From Spirometra erinaceieuropaei (lineage: Eukaryota > Platyhelminthes > Cestoda > Diphyllobothriidea > Diphyllobothriidae): a stretch of DNA of 64,000 nucleotides. Shown in pieces: positions 12,240-24,668 of the stretch (position 1 is its first letter; every line of letters starts with the position of its first letter). Where the stretch lies: contig CACRXP010000233.1 in assembly GCA_902702965.1 (NCBI GenBank), positions 492,442 to 556,441 on the forward strand. The letters are read 5' to 3'. The notes below the pieces were generated by a model. It did no database searches. It was given only the letters and a program-made list of their open reading frames with translations, and was not told the origin of the DNA. The position numbers and the translations under genes were made by a program.

Positions 12240-13199
12240 TATCTTGACCGGACAGATGTCTCTAGCTGCGCAACACAAGGTTGTCATCTTCGTTTTCGCA
12301 AATTTATTTTTAGATCCACTTCGGCCTCCTTCGCTTCTGTGTGAGACACTAGAAGCCCCTTATTTTTAGCCCTGGGAAAACACTTAATACGGAGACCATA
12401 GGCCACTACAGGGCATGTTGAAAAACCAATCTCTAACTGTCAAACTGAAGAATGTTAACGAAAAACACAGTCGCTGTGAAGGATGGAGGAGGCGTTAAAT
12501 GAATTGTCCTACCTGGCATTCACTTTGAATTTTGTTCTTGTGTTCTATGCCAGTGGGCTTGAACGGCGGAGGCGGCCTTGGTGGCAGACCGCCCTGCACA
12601 GGGACTAGCCGCGGTGGATTCCAGCAGAAAAACGACGAGATCAGTAACAAATCCATTGAAACCATCGACCAGTAGTCTCCTCATAGCAGCAGCAATACTC
12701 AAATGCTTCACGAAACAAGAACTGCCGAGTGGACGAAACCATGCTCCTTGCGTGGCCACACACTTCGATACAAGCTGAACGAGCAGGAGGGTAACTTTGA
12801 AAGACGGTAATGGCAACGCCAGTGCGACTAGTGTTGTTGCGGTTCATAGATTGATTTTCGACCCTTCTCGAAAACTGCCTTAGCAACTGCGTCATTCGGG
12901 CCTGTGGGTACGGTTGCTGTTCCCCTAATTTTGGTCCAAAGACCCAGTGCTCGATCTGTAGTGTGGTCGACTAGCATGGGAAGATTTACGTGTAAAAACA
13001 GGGCTCACCACGTACTCGGTTCATTTATCGTTTTCCTAGCACAGAAAAACCTTGCAGTAGGCTGCTGACTATAAGACGGGAGTTCTAAACCGGACAGCAA
13101 CTGAAGGAATTCAAGTCAGTTAGTTTCAAATGTTGAGTAACATGTTTCTTCTGCTCGACCCTCGTGTCTCGTAGTGAGGTTGTAGTGGACAGCCATAAT
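12240..13199. other. No recognised gene
   Basis: Opposed overlapping frames of 66-98 codons occur at 12520-12895, but none has a recognisable domain and they shadow one another. No RNA or repeat landmark is seen. Confidence 0.4.
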
Positions 13200-13613
13200 G
13201 GCAACTTCGCGCCTCTCGCTAGCGCCAGCACCAACGCCCTAGCGACAGCCTGCTATGGCACGCACGTCTGCCCGGCTTCGATTTGTCTCGTTGCAATTCA
13301 CTGTCTGCACCACGCATTCGGTCGATTCTCTGCCTGCACCACGCGAGGCTTGTCACTACCTTCGCGTGGGCTCGGAGCCAATCAACGCGACTCCTATCAG
13401 TGATTGGTAAGACCGGCGGGAACAGTCCAGAACAGCGGAGTAAACAATCTGCAACGACACTTTTGCAGCGGCGACCTTCGGCGACACAGGGCTCGTCGCT
13501 CTCGCGGACGCCTCCTCCGCGGCGCCGGACGCATCCTCGTCCGGTTGCCAACTTGCCCCTTCACTATTCTGTACAGAATAAAGTGTCATAACCAAATGGC
13601 GTCCTGCTTCTAA
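13200..13613 (+). repeat. GC-rich LTR-like sequence
   Basis: A GC-rich block contains duplicated CTGCACCACGC words (13303 and 13340) and ends TGTACAGAATAAAGTGTCAT followed by a terminal CTTCTAACA. A poly(A) signal shortly before a CA-type end suits the R/U5 part of an LTR. A TTGGGA word follows at 13617 and could be a decayed primer-binding site. I find no partner LTR and no gag/pol sequence. Several overlapping open frames on both strands here are compositional. A GC-rich gene promoter is an alternative. Confidence 0.3.
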
Positions 13614-16600
13614 CAACTTGGGATATGGCCTGAAGTTGTGGCGTACTGAGCGTACACCATCCTAGCTTAGCCGCTACAAGGTCGATGTTGCTGCTTGATT
13701 GCTTCTCATTGGCTGGGGCAGACATATCGTCAGGGTAGCTGCCCCCCAAGACCCAATATAACCTCCTGATTTCATCGTTAACCAAAGCCTGTTCCAGATC
13801 TCGGGCAGTCTGACTCCAGATTTCATTCCAGTGGTAGCGTGCTTGATCTTACGGCAAAGGTGCCAGAAGCTCGGACTGCACTGGGCATGAACGGTACTGG
13901 GTCAGTTACATTTGCTCCAGGAATGCCCTTTTTATGGTTATGCTCACGCCAGTCAAGCGCCACTTGTGGGGAACTTTTAGATGATGCTTCCGTTTGAATG
14001 AGTTGCTTTCGAATAAACGTACTTTAGCGACTATCACAGTCTGCTTCAGTGCGGCACATTGTGTATAAGGAGACCTATGCCGATGACGAAGCTCATTTGC
14101 GGGTAGCGCCAGCTTTAACATAAAAAATCTGTGGTTTTTTCAGAACACGGTCGGTGACCCTCCGCTGCCACCGACAACACCATGTCCTGCGGGGAGCTCT
14201 GAAGGAAGCCTGACAAAGGGGTAGTCACTCTGATCTAAAGTGTGGCAGTAGATTGATCGCTAGTTGGCTGGATGTCTCTGGGGCTATCCGAAAAAGGCGT
14301 CGGTGATGATCAAGCGGCTCACTGCAGCGAAACTGGAAAATCCTTGACCACGAGGACAATGGTTTTCCACAGCATAGTGCCTCAGGATTCTGCGCGCAGA
14401 CTTATCGGAGTTTCTCACAAGGACAAAAACAGCGCACTCCAAGACGCGTCTGAATATTATCCGTAAGTATTAATAAAAAGCCTTTTTGTGAATTTCGCCA
14501 TGCATTGTTAAAGTTGCATTGTAATGACAGGGCTGGTCACCATGGCAACGCTAAAGCGCAAATGTGCGCGCTCCTCTAACAAAAGTGTAACCCTCGTTGA
14601 CGCTGGCTCGTAGCTCATGTATGAAGTGGATGGTTGATCCCTCAAAGCAATCGCAACACCGTGTTGACGATTTTAGTCTGGAAGTAGGATTGGAAACATG
14701 TATCCTACGCCCAGGGACTTTGATACTGCTTGAGCCGTGGTTTTGCACCTCAACGTAGGAAAGCCAATCTACGTTCGCATTTGGCTGTACAGCTCTCTGT
14801 TGTTGAGGCATTGGTACAATAAGATTCCCTACATTCTGGCAAACATCGCGCCCTTACGAGGGAGATCAGTGTGCACTTTTACCACCCAACTCCCCAACAA
14901 GAGGTCCCGGTCGCCCACACGTGGGCTGAGTTTTGTGGATAAACAACTTGGGTAGTCAAGGTCGTGGGAAAATATGGATACTCGCGTCCTTAGTCCGGCC
15001 TTTGGGTGAGTGCCCAAGCCGCAAGGAAGGACTAACACGAACAACTTAGTGATGGTCATGGCCATCAGGGCGCAGTACCGTCATCAGCCTCAGTGGCTTT
15101 CCCCAGGGCAGTCGGTATGCCAATTCTCAGTCCATCCATCTGTTACTGATGACCTTCAGTTTCGTACTGGTCCAATCCAGAGGTCTACTTTTCTGAAAGT
15201 CAGCCCAAAATCGAATACCAGAAATCCAAGAGTATAGTCAACAGGCATGTGTCACCTTCCCGAGATTCCCGTTCTTCCGTTCCTGCCCGTCGTCAAATGT
15301 CTTTTTCTCCTTTTACTACCATTCATGCAAGTTAGATGTTTTCTCATCGTAAAATAGAGCTTGAGTAGTTAGATAACTTGTTTATACGACTGAAGTTTGG
15401 ATTACGCGCAGTCAAAACAGCGACGTCAAGAAGACACACTGTCACAACAAAAGCATCTGAAGTCGTTTGTTGAATTTAATGCTGTTGTAGGCAGAGTATC
15501 TGGGTCGGAGAAACCAGAAAAGTACCCTTGGTCGCGGATGACCGAACCTCCAGCAGCTGTAGCGAGGGGAAATTGTGCCAGCTTTCAAGTCTTCGCTAAT
15601 TCGAGAGGACTCAGTCACACCGTAAAGCTGGAGAGGTCGAAATCCCCGCAAGAGGTGATAACCGCGTGAGTCGCAAGGGCAACGGCTCACCTGCCCCCCC
15701 ATACTCAGACCTCAACGTTCGCCTCGGCCGGATAATTAGTCGCATGGAGGGGCGGGGGGTGCAGATGAACGCTGCTTCCGACGACAGAACCCGTGGGTCA
15801 GGCCGTCGAGTATCGGCGGTATCCGCGATGGAATTGCGGCAACCGACGGCTCGAATGTGTGAAGACTAGACCATTTCTGCACCATGGGCGAACATCTTTG
15901 ATGAATGAGGGAACAGCAAATTTCCCTAGGTGTGTGTGGTGGCGTAGCAAATGCAGCGCCTGTTCGGCCCCCATTTCCATCTGTTGCTGTGTATGATGGT
16001 GGGTTCGAGTGAGAGTTCGAGAAGTCGGGCAAATGAAATTCTTGGTGCAGCCATCGAGTTCCTTTATCCTCAGGCTATATTTAGAAGGAACTAATGCCTC
16101 TTGTGGGCGACCGAAACGAAAGTCTCTGGAGTTCGAAGCAGGTACAGGAAATCAATCCCAATGCAACAGACTTCCAAGTATAAAAATCAAGCTATTTGAA
16201 CTATCACTCAAGGCACTGTACTTGTCACAGAATGCACCCAGACAGGTAAGATACTGATCGACATCTTCGATACTCGTCCAAATGGAAAGAAAATTTTCTA
16301 GATGAGGTCGCTAAAGCGACTAATACGGAACGACATTTGAAGTCGCTTCACACAGGACCGCGTGCCGGTTTTCACTTGGGCCTCCTTCTAGCCATGTGGA
16401 TGGAGTACGGTAAAGAAAACCACCACAAAAGGCGATATGTGTTTTCTTTAAATTGGTTCCCAATGCACACAAAAATGCAGTCAGATTTCTTACAAAAATG
16501 CATAGAGTTCCCGTCGCACGCAAGTTTTATTGGAAATCACACCCTCTTAAAATGCCTTGGCTTTGAATACTCTGGAATTTTGAGGATGTGAAGATGGTTG

Positions 16601-17059
16601 CATGATAATCCTTGTGGCCTATCTTGCTCCCGGTTAAATCGCATTGCATGACATACATTGCAGTGTTTTATGCGCACCAGGAGACTTCGTTACAAGGACA
16701 TAAAAGGATGTATTAACCTATTTCAAAGAGAATACATATTGTGCCGTTTTTAACGCCGAGAAGAGGTAAGAATGCAGGAGGCAGGAAATACACAACTGAA
16801 CTCGAAAAATTTCAGTATGTTAAAAACAACCCGCCGCTAACTACAATAAATAAGGTTAGGTGAGAATGTCGCAGTAGAGGGTGAGGGACAGCGAGTCTAC
16901 AAAAACACTACCCTCTACGGGGAGGAGGAGCTGGAGGCGTGCATTGTTCGCCATCAGTCTTGTACAATAATAATATGTCGCGGCTGGGTAGTTAAAGGCG
17001 AAAAGGCTCAGTGACAAAAGATGGGGGGGAAAGCGTTGAGGTGTGCCATCTGGGTGCAG
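13614..17059. other. No recognised gene
   Basis: Moderately GC-rich sequence with many 60-100-codon frames on both strands (for example 13564-13785 minus, 14272-14466 plus, 15736-16032 minus). None shows a domain I recognise. Single coding exons cannot be excluded; the frame at 14272-14466 ends next to a GTAAGT-type word, which is weak donor-like evidence. Confidence 0.35.
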
Positions 17060-19001
17060 TTCTGTTTCGTCGAGGTAGCGCGATGTGGTTGAATGCGGGT
17101 AAGAATACGCGACCTAGCCTGCCGCAGGAGGGCTTCAACTAACCGTATGGCCACTGCTCCAGCTGCCGCAAGAATCCCCTGACGCAGGCATTTGGACTGT
17201 CTCACCGGGCACCTTGTAGGGGACCCCAAAGGCCTGATTGACTCCTACTCAGCGGTCGTTGTCAAACTGGTGAGTCACGAGTGCGCTGGAGATGGACTTT
17301 ACGGCGCCTTGATTGAGCCAAGCAGCATGCGCCCCTTGGCACCCGCATAGTTAGGTGCTTAGTCGTTTGACATTTGATGGCGTACATAGTCACTGAATAG
17401 GTCCGAAACGGCAGCTTGTGTTTAAATTCGAGAGAGCTTGAAAAAATGATCTTATATTGGCCATTGGGTGCCTATGCGCAAAACCAGAGTTCAGACGACG
17501 ATTTAGACAGCCACTGACCGGGTTTCCATGACACTACAATGTAAGAAATAGTGCCTTCTTTTCAGTCGTCACCGCTTCCGTTTTTGGCAAATGCACTTGC
17601 TTATATCTTGTGCTAACATTTCTGATGAAGCCATTTAATTGCAGTGCTTCGTAGAAAGGCGAGTTCGTCCTCCAACGCATCGGCAAGGAAAGTTTTCACG
17701 GCTGGCTTCGTTAGATGGCGAACTAAGCTTCCTTTACGGCTTAGAGATGAAGAACTGTGGAAATTTGTGTTTTGTCGTGTTTTGTTGCAGAACACGCTTC
17801 CCCGAATTTTCCGCTAGTCTCTCACCAAGTAGGAATTCTAGAGGGGGTTTGACATTCTAACTACCCGTTTGCTGAAGTGAAATTTGACACTGGATGAGCT
17901 TGATCCACTTTTTCCAGGAGGACGCCCAAATTAAGCTTCTCATTCGCTCTTGCAAAAATGTCCTCAGCATTTCGAACATACGAATCAAGGTCCTTTGTAG
18001 CTTACCTGAGATGGTAATTCTCTAGTTTTTCCATGCAGACACCCGCTAGCAGGGGTTCAACAGGTGATTCTATCGCCACCATGCTGATCTGGCTGTAAAA
18101 TTCGCCAAAAAATTTATACCGAACATTCGGTGGGTAGAAAAACAGTAGTTCATTTAGGCTTACGACCGGCATGCCAAATAGGAAATCCTATCGTTTCCGT
18201 TATGGGAATATCAGCAAAAGGAGACGAGATAGCATGGTTCTACCACTAGGATTTGTCGTAATTATGAAATCAATGAGTTGAAAAGCGTCCTGCATGCTGC
18301 GCGGTGTTATTTTCTGTCAAATAGGCACAAGTCTTTCTGTCAGTCACTTTACCATTATGTGGTAAGGCAAACTACACATGTCTAATATCGGTTGCATAGG
18401 AAGATCAGGTTTAGGCATCTTCGATAAACCAAACGTCTCAATGAGCTTGTACCCCTGAGTTTTATAGATTCAAATTCTTGTTCAGCAATGAAAACTTGAT
18501 CGTTCGGTTTCTGGGTACATGTGATTTGCACTTCTGTGACCTCGGTTTGATTCTTATTTTGTCAATTTCTTCTGAACTTAGTCTCCTTAGCCGGAGTTAA
18601 ATCATTTTCGAAACATAAACGATTTTACTCATTTGCACGAGAGTAGAGCCCACTTCGAGTTTGGCGATGGACATTCCCTTGTGCTGGCTTAGCTTATCAA
18701 AAGGGACTCTCGCGGGGTGCCCAATTCGCAGTAGTTTTGCTCTCAGGTACTGGCACCAACAATTTACGAGCGTGGACTTGAAGTATTCAGCTTCCCCTGG
18801 CGTCGCGGATGCTGGATCATGGTGCTGGCTGAGGAGCTGCTCAAACGGAGCTTCTGGAATTAATCGGTTTGGTCCTTGATTAGGAAAATAAAGTTTGCGG
18901 CCTACGGATAGTACATCGATCAATAGTTTGTCGAGAGTTACGTGTGCGAAACTATGTACGCACCTCTCCGGGACATGTGGGATCCTGCCTAGCGATCTCA
19001 T
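17060..19001 (-). pseudogene. Penelope-like retroelement, RT plus GIY-YIG, decayed (PLE1)
   Basis: Read on the minus strand, this has the order of a Penelope-like protein. The N-terminal pre-RT part is one open frame (18597-19001, 134 codons) with HVTLDKLLIDVLSVG and EAEYFKSTLVNCW. The RT follows in several frames: MPKPDLPM near 18400, LPYHIM near 18350, FLFGMPVVSLNE near 18160, SPVEPLLAGVCMEKLEN near 18060 and EDIFARANEKLNLGVLLEKV near 17950. LVRHLTKPAVK and LEDELAFL near 17690 are the post-RT region. The endonuclease end is recognisable as WLNQGAVKSISSALVTH near 17310 and QGILAAAGAVAIRL near 17170. The YVDD-equivalent catalytic box is damaged and there are many stops and frameshifts. A second copy of the same family lies at 49.1-50.6 kb. 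Confidence 0.85.
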
Positions 19002-20142
19002 AACATAAACTTTCTATCGTCCCCTTAAGGGGAATATCAGACAACAGAAATAAGGCGTCTATGAAAAATTGCCTTGCGCTGAGATGCGTAGTTCATATAG
19101 AATCAGTTGATTCTAAATTGTCACGTAGGATGCTTGATGTGACGTTGAATCTGGTCAAGTGCCTCGGCCGGACACTGCAACCAGATGACACGGTTATATT
19201 GTATTATATTCTGACTTTCCAAAATATTTGCGGCAGGATTGTGTTACCAGAAGTATCACCTACCTCTCGTGTATTTTGAATTCCTGGAAAGACTAGAATT
19301 CGCAGTCCACACTTTAAAATTTCAACTGGAATTGGACTGTTACTGAGCTATGGTGCAAGCCCCTCGGCGATAGAAGAGTATTTAATAAGTCATAAAGAAA
19401 ACCCACCATATTGACTGACTGCAGAAACAAAGGTATCCGGGGGACAAAAATCACATTCTTCATGGCAGACATACCCGGTACTGTATGCTCGAGGCGATTT
19501 TTCCGCGATAAAAAGTATTTGAAAAGTAACCACTGTTACCTCCAAATAATTGCAACATGCCACGCCAAAGATTTTGATTCGATCAAGTGGCTGCTTCGAT
19601 CATCTGCTTTGACTAAGAATGAAAGCCTCTAGTATCCCTTCTTCAGCAGAAAGTTTGAAGGCAAAAATGTTAAATGAAGAGCCCCGCCCACCTCTAGATG
19701 CAAACATTAAAATAGTAGTGATTTACGCGCAAAGCAATCTCAATACGGCGTAAATGTATGCATTACTTAAACAAAGAGACAATAGGGGTTGTGTTGTAGA
19801 AAACTAACCATTAAACTTTGACGTGTTCTCTCTAGTGATTTTGTCCGCTTGCCACCTTCGTAGTTGGAAATGACTGGTTTTTTCGCCGGCCTTTTATTGA
19901 GTCCAGCGGGTCAGTGTTGTTGGTTAGTATGCATTTATTGATGCCAAGGTTGCGTGGGCGTGAGCGGGTTGACTTCACACCTACAACGGTCACTCGGGAG
20001 TTGCGATGGTCCAACGCGGGGGCCAGATCAGGCTCCAGAACGCGTTATTGGGCTGCGCGCCCATAACAGATGTCATACATGAGGGCATGGTGGCGCGCCG
20101 AGGCGCAGATTGACGCCGCGCCAGCCACCTGCACACCATCTT
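19002..20142. other. No recognised gene
   Basis: The first ~100 bp may be 5' sequence of the adjoining Penelope-like element (minus strand). The rest shows only short frames of 60-80 codons without recognisable similarity. Confidence 0.4.
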
Positions 20143-20330
20143 GTCCCCGGTCTTCTTGACACCGGATCCGGGGGAGTGAGAGAGGAGAGAGTGCAGCAGA
20201 TGCGGCACAGGTCTGCTACTCCTATAAACCAATTCATGCCTAAGTTACCCTCTCAACGCCATTCTACTGTGAGGCACACAGTGGACATGGTCGAAACTGG
20301 AGGTCGAGTTGTCGGATTGACTATACGGCT
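20143..20330 (+). repeat. XY dispersed repeat, copy 3 (Y half)
   Basis: Plus-strand Y half: GAGAGAGTGCAGCAGATG near 20184, CTATAAACCAATTCATGCC near 20221, and GGCACACAGTGGACATGGTC near 20273. Same word order as the other copies. The preceding ~150 bp is GC-rich but does not match the X half elsewhere. Confidence 0.65.
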
Positions 20331-20510
20331 AGACGGGCCCAAGTTCGCCTGAAGTCGTCGGTGAAAAGCGGCTATCAATAGACGCTGGAGCTATAGATGT
20401 CCGTCCCTTGCTACTGCTCCCATCATCCTCCCCTGATCAGGAATTCGCCACTGAGCATTTAAACTTCGCCTTGGTTGGTCTCAGAGATGGTACAACCGCA
20501 TGGCGTGACC
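20331..20510. other. Short spacer between repeats
   Basis: No landmark recognised between the XY copy and foldback element A3. Confidence 0.4.
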
Positions 20511-21007
20511 TACAGTGCGTGACCTATCTCATGATGTGTTGGCTGAAATTAGGAATTGCGTTTTCGATTAGGAAGGATTACTTGGTCGCGGTTGTGATAC
20601 TGATTCTCTTAAGGCATACCCTTATAACATTTTGGACTCGGCAGGATGTCGGCTTTTAAATGCACTTCTTTTCAATCTCCTGTAGAAAGCGTGCTCGGTA
20701 TAAAATGACTACTTAAGTAGCATGCATTTTCCCCATTGATTTTCGATGGTCTTGGAAATTCAAATATATTTTATAGAAACTACAAACAAAATGCATGCTA
20801 CTTAAGTAGTCATTTTATACCGAGCACGCTTTCAACAGGAGATTGAAAAAAAGTACATTTAAAAGCCGACATCCTGGCGACTCCAAAATGTTATAAGAGT
20901 ATGCCTTAAGATAATCAGTATCACAACCGCGACCAAGTAATCCTTCCTAATCGAAAACGCATTTCCTAATTTCAGCCAACATTTCATGAGATAGGTCACG
21001 CACTGTA
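20511..21007. mobile_element. Foldback element A3 (compact palindrome)
   Basis: A complete element of about 500 bp between TA target duplications (20511-20512 and 21006-21007), with ends CAGTGCGTGACC and GGTCACGCACTG. The two ~235-bp arms nearly meet: CTACTTAAGTAGCATGCATT near 20708 is mirrored by GCATGCTACTTAAGTAG near 20792, leaving only about 70 bp between. The long spacer present in A1, A2 and A4 is missing. The arms share private variants (for example GGTCGCGGTTGTGATACTGA) not found in A4. No coding capacity. Confidence 0.9.
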
Positions 21008-21370
21008 TGTTCTCTAGTTTTCATGGCTGATCGATCAACATGACCTTGAGGCGCGCATGGCCGTAGAGGACGGCAACGCTTGACTGCACTTTCAGAGGCA
21101 GTCGGTCTTCTTTGTTCAAGACGGGAGCTACTCCCCAGTTTTGTCTTCCCGATTTCTAACTTTGGAATGTTACAAGCACTTTTCTAATTGGACGGAGTAA
21201 AATCCACGGATTACCGTCGAGCCATCTCCCTTATTTAAAAACGGCCTTGAGTAAACCGCTGCCGAAACTCCCCATGGGTCCCAAGACTTTCCATGTCGAA
21301 ATTTGTTTTTGGAGACTTATCCTGGAATTATTTATCTAGTGGCTTAAACACTTCCTTAAGAAAAAACATT
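21008..21370. other. No recognised gene
   Basis: No landmark seen. A 101-codon frame beginning at 21293 runs into the foldback SINE and is not credible as a gene. Confidence 0.4.
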
Positions 21371-21614
21371 CAATGGCAGGGGGCGCTCACCGATCGTTCT
21401 TACGGAACTCACTCGTTCCGTTGTGCCTTATGGCTGACGACGGCTAATAAGCCAGAAATGGCCATTCCAGTCTCCTTTGTCTTTGTCGGTAATATCATTC
21501 TGCCTATATCATGCGCCGCTGTGCGGCTGCTGGTTGGGCTCGAGAGAGAGTCCATAAGGCACAACGGAACAAGTGAGTTCCGTAAGAACGATCGGTGAGC
21601 GCCCCCTGCCATTG
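21371..21614. mobile_element. Foldback SINE-like element with ~64-bp inverted ends
   Basis: CAATGGCAGGGGGCGCTCAC begins at 21371, and its reverse complement GTGAGCGCCCCCTGCCATTG ends at 21614. The mirrored arms extend about 64 bp, to TTGTGCCTTATGG and CCATAAGGCACAA. Between them is a body (GGCTAATAAGCCAGAAATGG, CATGCGCCGCTGTGCGGCTG) also found at 49.75-49.85 kb and in part at 21.74 kb. The right arm belongs to the normal 3' part of that SINE (it is present at 49.85 kb), so this copy looks like a SINE with its own tail inverted onto the front. No coding capacity; flanking duplication unclear. Confidence 0.7.
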
Positions 21615-21645
21615 TATATTCCCGATCGAAAACCGACAGGTCAAC

Positions 21646-21808
21646 GGGCTCGTGGCTCAGTGGTTAGAGGCGTGGACTTCTAACAAACAGGTCGCGAATT
21701 CGAGCCTCGGGTGTGCCACACTTCGGGGTTGAGTATGACTGGCTGACAACGGCTAATAAGCCAGAAATAGCCACTCAAGTCTCCCTTGTCTTTGTCGGTA
21801 ATATCAAA
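21646..21808 (+). mobile_element. tRNA-derived SINE, head plus partial body
   Basis: The head resembles a tRNA gene: an A-box-like TGGCTCAGTGGTTAGAG at 21653 and a B-box-like GAATTCGAGCC at 21696. The body (CTGACAACGGCTAATAAGCC, then CTTTGTCTTTGTCGGTAATA) matches the SINE at 21.43-21.55 kb and ends near 21808. No clean cloverleaf can be folded, so this is a SINE promoter head and not a functional tRNA. Confidence 0.65.
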
Positions 21809-24224
21809 GAACATTCAGTCAATCAGAGTCCTTTAACATTTATCAGGGTACATTCACCACACTTACAGACCCAGCAAAGGTCTTATATTTCGAGTATTTA
21901 TGTCAGCAAAAAATGTATTTGTCATAAAGCAACCACGTATCGAACCAGTGTGACCGGTATATCACGCCAGTATGCCTTAGGAATCATTAACACCAAACGC
22001 CTACCCACTTTCTTCCCAAGTCCACGACTGTATGCACCAAAAGTTGTGCTTATCTGAAGCCATAGCATAAAGTGCTCGCTTACCCTCCAATGCCTCCGGC
22101 CTGCGAAGTCAGCCACAGGTCTCAAAACATGGGTGAAATGAAGGTGGGAGATAAGAAGATGCGGGTGGGGACGTGCTTCCGCTTGGTTAAGCGTCGCCTA
22201 AGGGCCACGTCCGTGATAGTCATTTTGACCACGCAAGGGCTGATCACGTGACGTTTGAAGATCGCATCAGAACAGTCTGATTAGATGGACTGACGCTGTC
22301 AGTACCGGATTAGCGCAGCCGCCACAATGCAAACTCGGTTGGTTTGCTTGATTCGGTTAATCGACACATTGAGCGGCAGGATTTGCGTTCCAGTGTATTT
22401 AATAACATCATTTTTCAGACCGAGTCGTTTTGTTAGCGCTGGAATCGATTATCTTTTTCAGTCTGTGATGTGGTTCGACACCTGTACGACAAAGGTGTCT
22501 TGGGCACAAACGTATTCGCAAGAAGTTTTAGATTCTGCCTCCCGATAAGACCGAAAGCTTTTTCTGCGTGGAAGGAAAGTCTGTGAACTGGGCGCATGAG
22601 TCACTAACCCATTCACGGTCGATAAATTTGACGTCGAAAGGTCAGTACTGTGAAAAACAGTCTCGCTCGATTTTGGTGAACCGTAAATTTGTCCTCGAGC
22701 AAGGCCAAGAAATGACCGTGATAGATCGGGAAAAAAAACTGCGAATGCTTAGCCATAAAGCTATCCAAAGAACCGCACATGGCAGGCTTCTATTAAGCAG
22801 CAAATTGCACAACCCTTTCAAGCAAATTGCGTCTAACTAGATAAAAAAGTGTTTGGAAAAAAGGCAAATTAAAGGACGCGAAAATGTTTGTCGCGTAGGA
22901 GAACAGCTAGATTACAAATCTGGACAAGACCTACGCAACAGCGGACATTTATCAAGAAACCGTTGTCCTATTTCCATGCTTATCCATCAAACATCTGAAA
23001 CGTTAATCTCGGATCAGTAGTAACCGTTTAGTGCGAGTCGAGAGATACTGACGGTATAAATAAACCCCAAGGCACGTGCAAAAGTCAGATGATTCGAATA
23101 AGCTCCGCTTACGGAGCTGATGATTAGGAGGTCTTGTTTTCTAGTGTGACGGAGAACAAATAAATTGTCAGTCTTCATGAACTTTTTGCGCAGCATGTAA
23201 CGAATACACACCAGTTACTTTTTGGCTCATACCTCTTTAATAGGGTGGGCCCAGCCTAAAAAGGAAGGTCTCAACCAGATGCCTAGATAGATATCAAAAT
23301 TCTATCAGTCGCCATGGCTAATCATCCCTAATCAAAAGAAGAACGGTAGACGGGATGTTAAACGTTTAACTTTCAGAATGAAATTTTTGGATAGACAAGT
23401 TGATGTTAGACGAAGCGACACGCTAATTAGGGAGACTAGGCATCTAAAAGCCCTAGAGAAGGGGAATGCAATTTTGAATATTTTTTGTAAGTATAGGGAA
23501 TTGCGTGACGCAAACGTTGATAATCCTAGGGGCAGGGAACAAACGCTTTCACTAGGAGAACACTATCGAAGGATTCTAAGGGATAAATACGAAAGGCACG
23601 CTCGAGTCTGCTAACTCCGGAAAGTTGAGATAAGAAATTCCTGAGCAAAAACATGAGCTTGGACTTACAGGAAGTCCAATCGTGAGAAACGACAATGAGG
23701 ACAAAAATAAACCCAATTTTTAGGACTCAGTATGCCGACGGGAGATCGATATGCTCACGGCTGGGGTTTCCATCAGGGCTGCAAATTTCTGCTACCCTGA
23801 GGTTTGTTCCGTTCCTGGGCCGGGCATTTATCCCCGAGGCTGCAAACTTGAGGGTATGACTCACACAGAAGAAGCAGATAACAGGCTGTGATAGCTGATC
23901 CTGGAGTCACACAACCTGCCTGTTTTCAGTCATCTGTGATCCCAGCTGTAGCCCGCAACTGCAAGGATAGTTGGGGGCATGGTATATGCCACAACTGATT
24001 GCTCACCGGGATTCACCAGGCCTTTGATTTTTATGCGACAGTTGCGCATGACGTTCCTAGGCTGCCTGTGGTCCTAATGCCTAGTCCCGCAACACAACGT
24101 TCAACCTCCCCCAAATTAGCTTGATGTATGATGCCAAATGCCATATCTTTACTTAATTATCTGGGGTGTAGGGGTGTCAGCGGTGGGTTCACGTAATGGT
24201 CGTGGTGGTCGCTCACTTGCTTGC
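21809..24224. other. No recognised gene
   Basis: Contains a 90-codon plus-strand frame at 22568-22840 and a 78-codon frame at 23378-23614. Both are lysine/arginine-rich and unlike any family I know. No repeat landmark is seen, and both could be chance. Confidence 0.35.
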
Positions 24225-24524
24225 AGGTGAGACCGCCTAGCGTCCACTTGCTGGCACTCAACTCTCACCTGTGGCTCCACGTAGCTGGGCTCTGCTCAGC
24301 GGCCACACCCCGGGCAACCGTCTCGACCGGCGGGCTAAAACAGGTGAGGGGGCCCTGTGCGCTGTGCCGTGTGCACAGGGTCTGCGGATTCCGCTGGATG
24401 GAAGGTCGGATGGAACCTTGCGTCGGCACCGTCGTGACGTGGTCCGTCTCTGCACGTCGCTCGACAGCCGGTGACGGGATGGATCTCCACATCGACACCG
24501 CCTTGACGCGCCCACCTTCGCCGA
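24225..24524. other. GC-rich block next to assembly gap
   Basis: A strongly GC-rich sequence with small palindromes (GGGGCCCTGTGCGC, then GTGTGCACAGGG) leads into the gap. It occupies the place where the X half of the XY repeat would be expected. Frames of 67-164 codons on both strands run through the gap or through GC-rich sequence and are not supported. Confidence 0.4.
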
Positions 24525-24668
24525 NNNNNNNNNNNNNNNNNNNNNNNNNNNNNNNNNNNNNNNNNNNNNNNNNNNNNNNNNNNNNNNNNNNNNNNNNNNN
24601 NNNNNNNNNNNNNNNNNNNNNNNNNNNNNNNNNNNNNNNNNNNNNNNNNNNNNNNNNNNNNNNNNNNN
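24525..24668. other. Assembly gap (144 N)
   Basis: A run of 144 unknown bases. It lies between the GC-rich block and a Y-half repeat, suggesting that the repeat or GC-rich content broke the assembly. Confidence 0.99.

Noticed and set aside
13219..13616. Five overlapping frames of 69-110 codons on both strands
   Set aside because: Multiple strands and frames open at once indicates low stop frequency in GC-rich DNA, not a gene.
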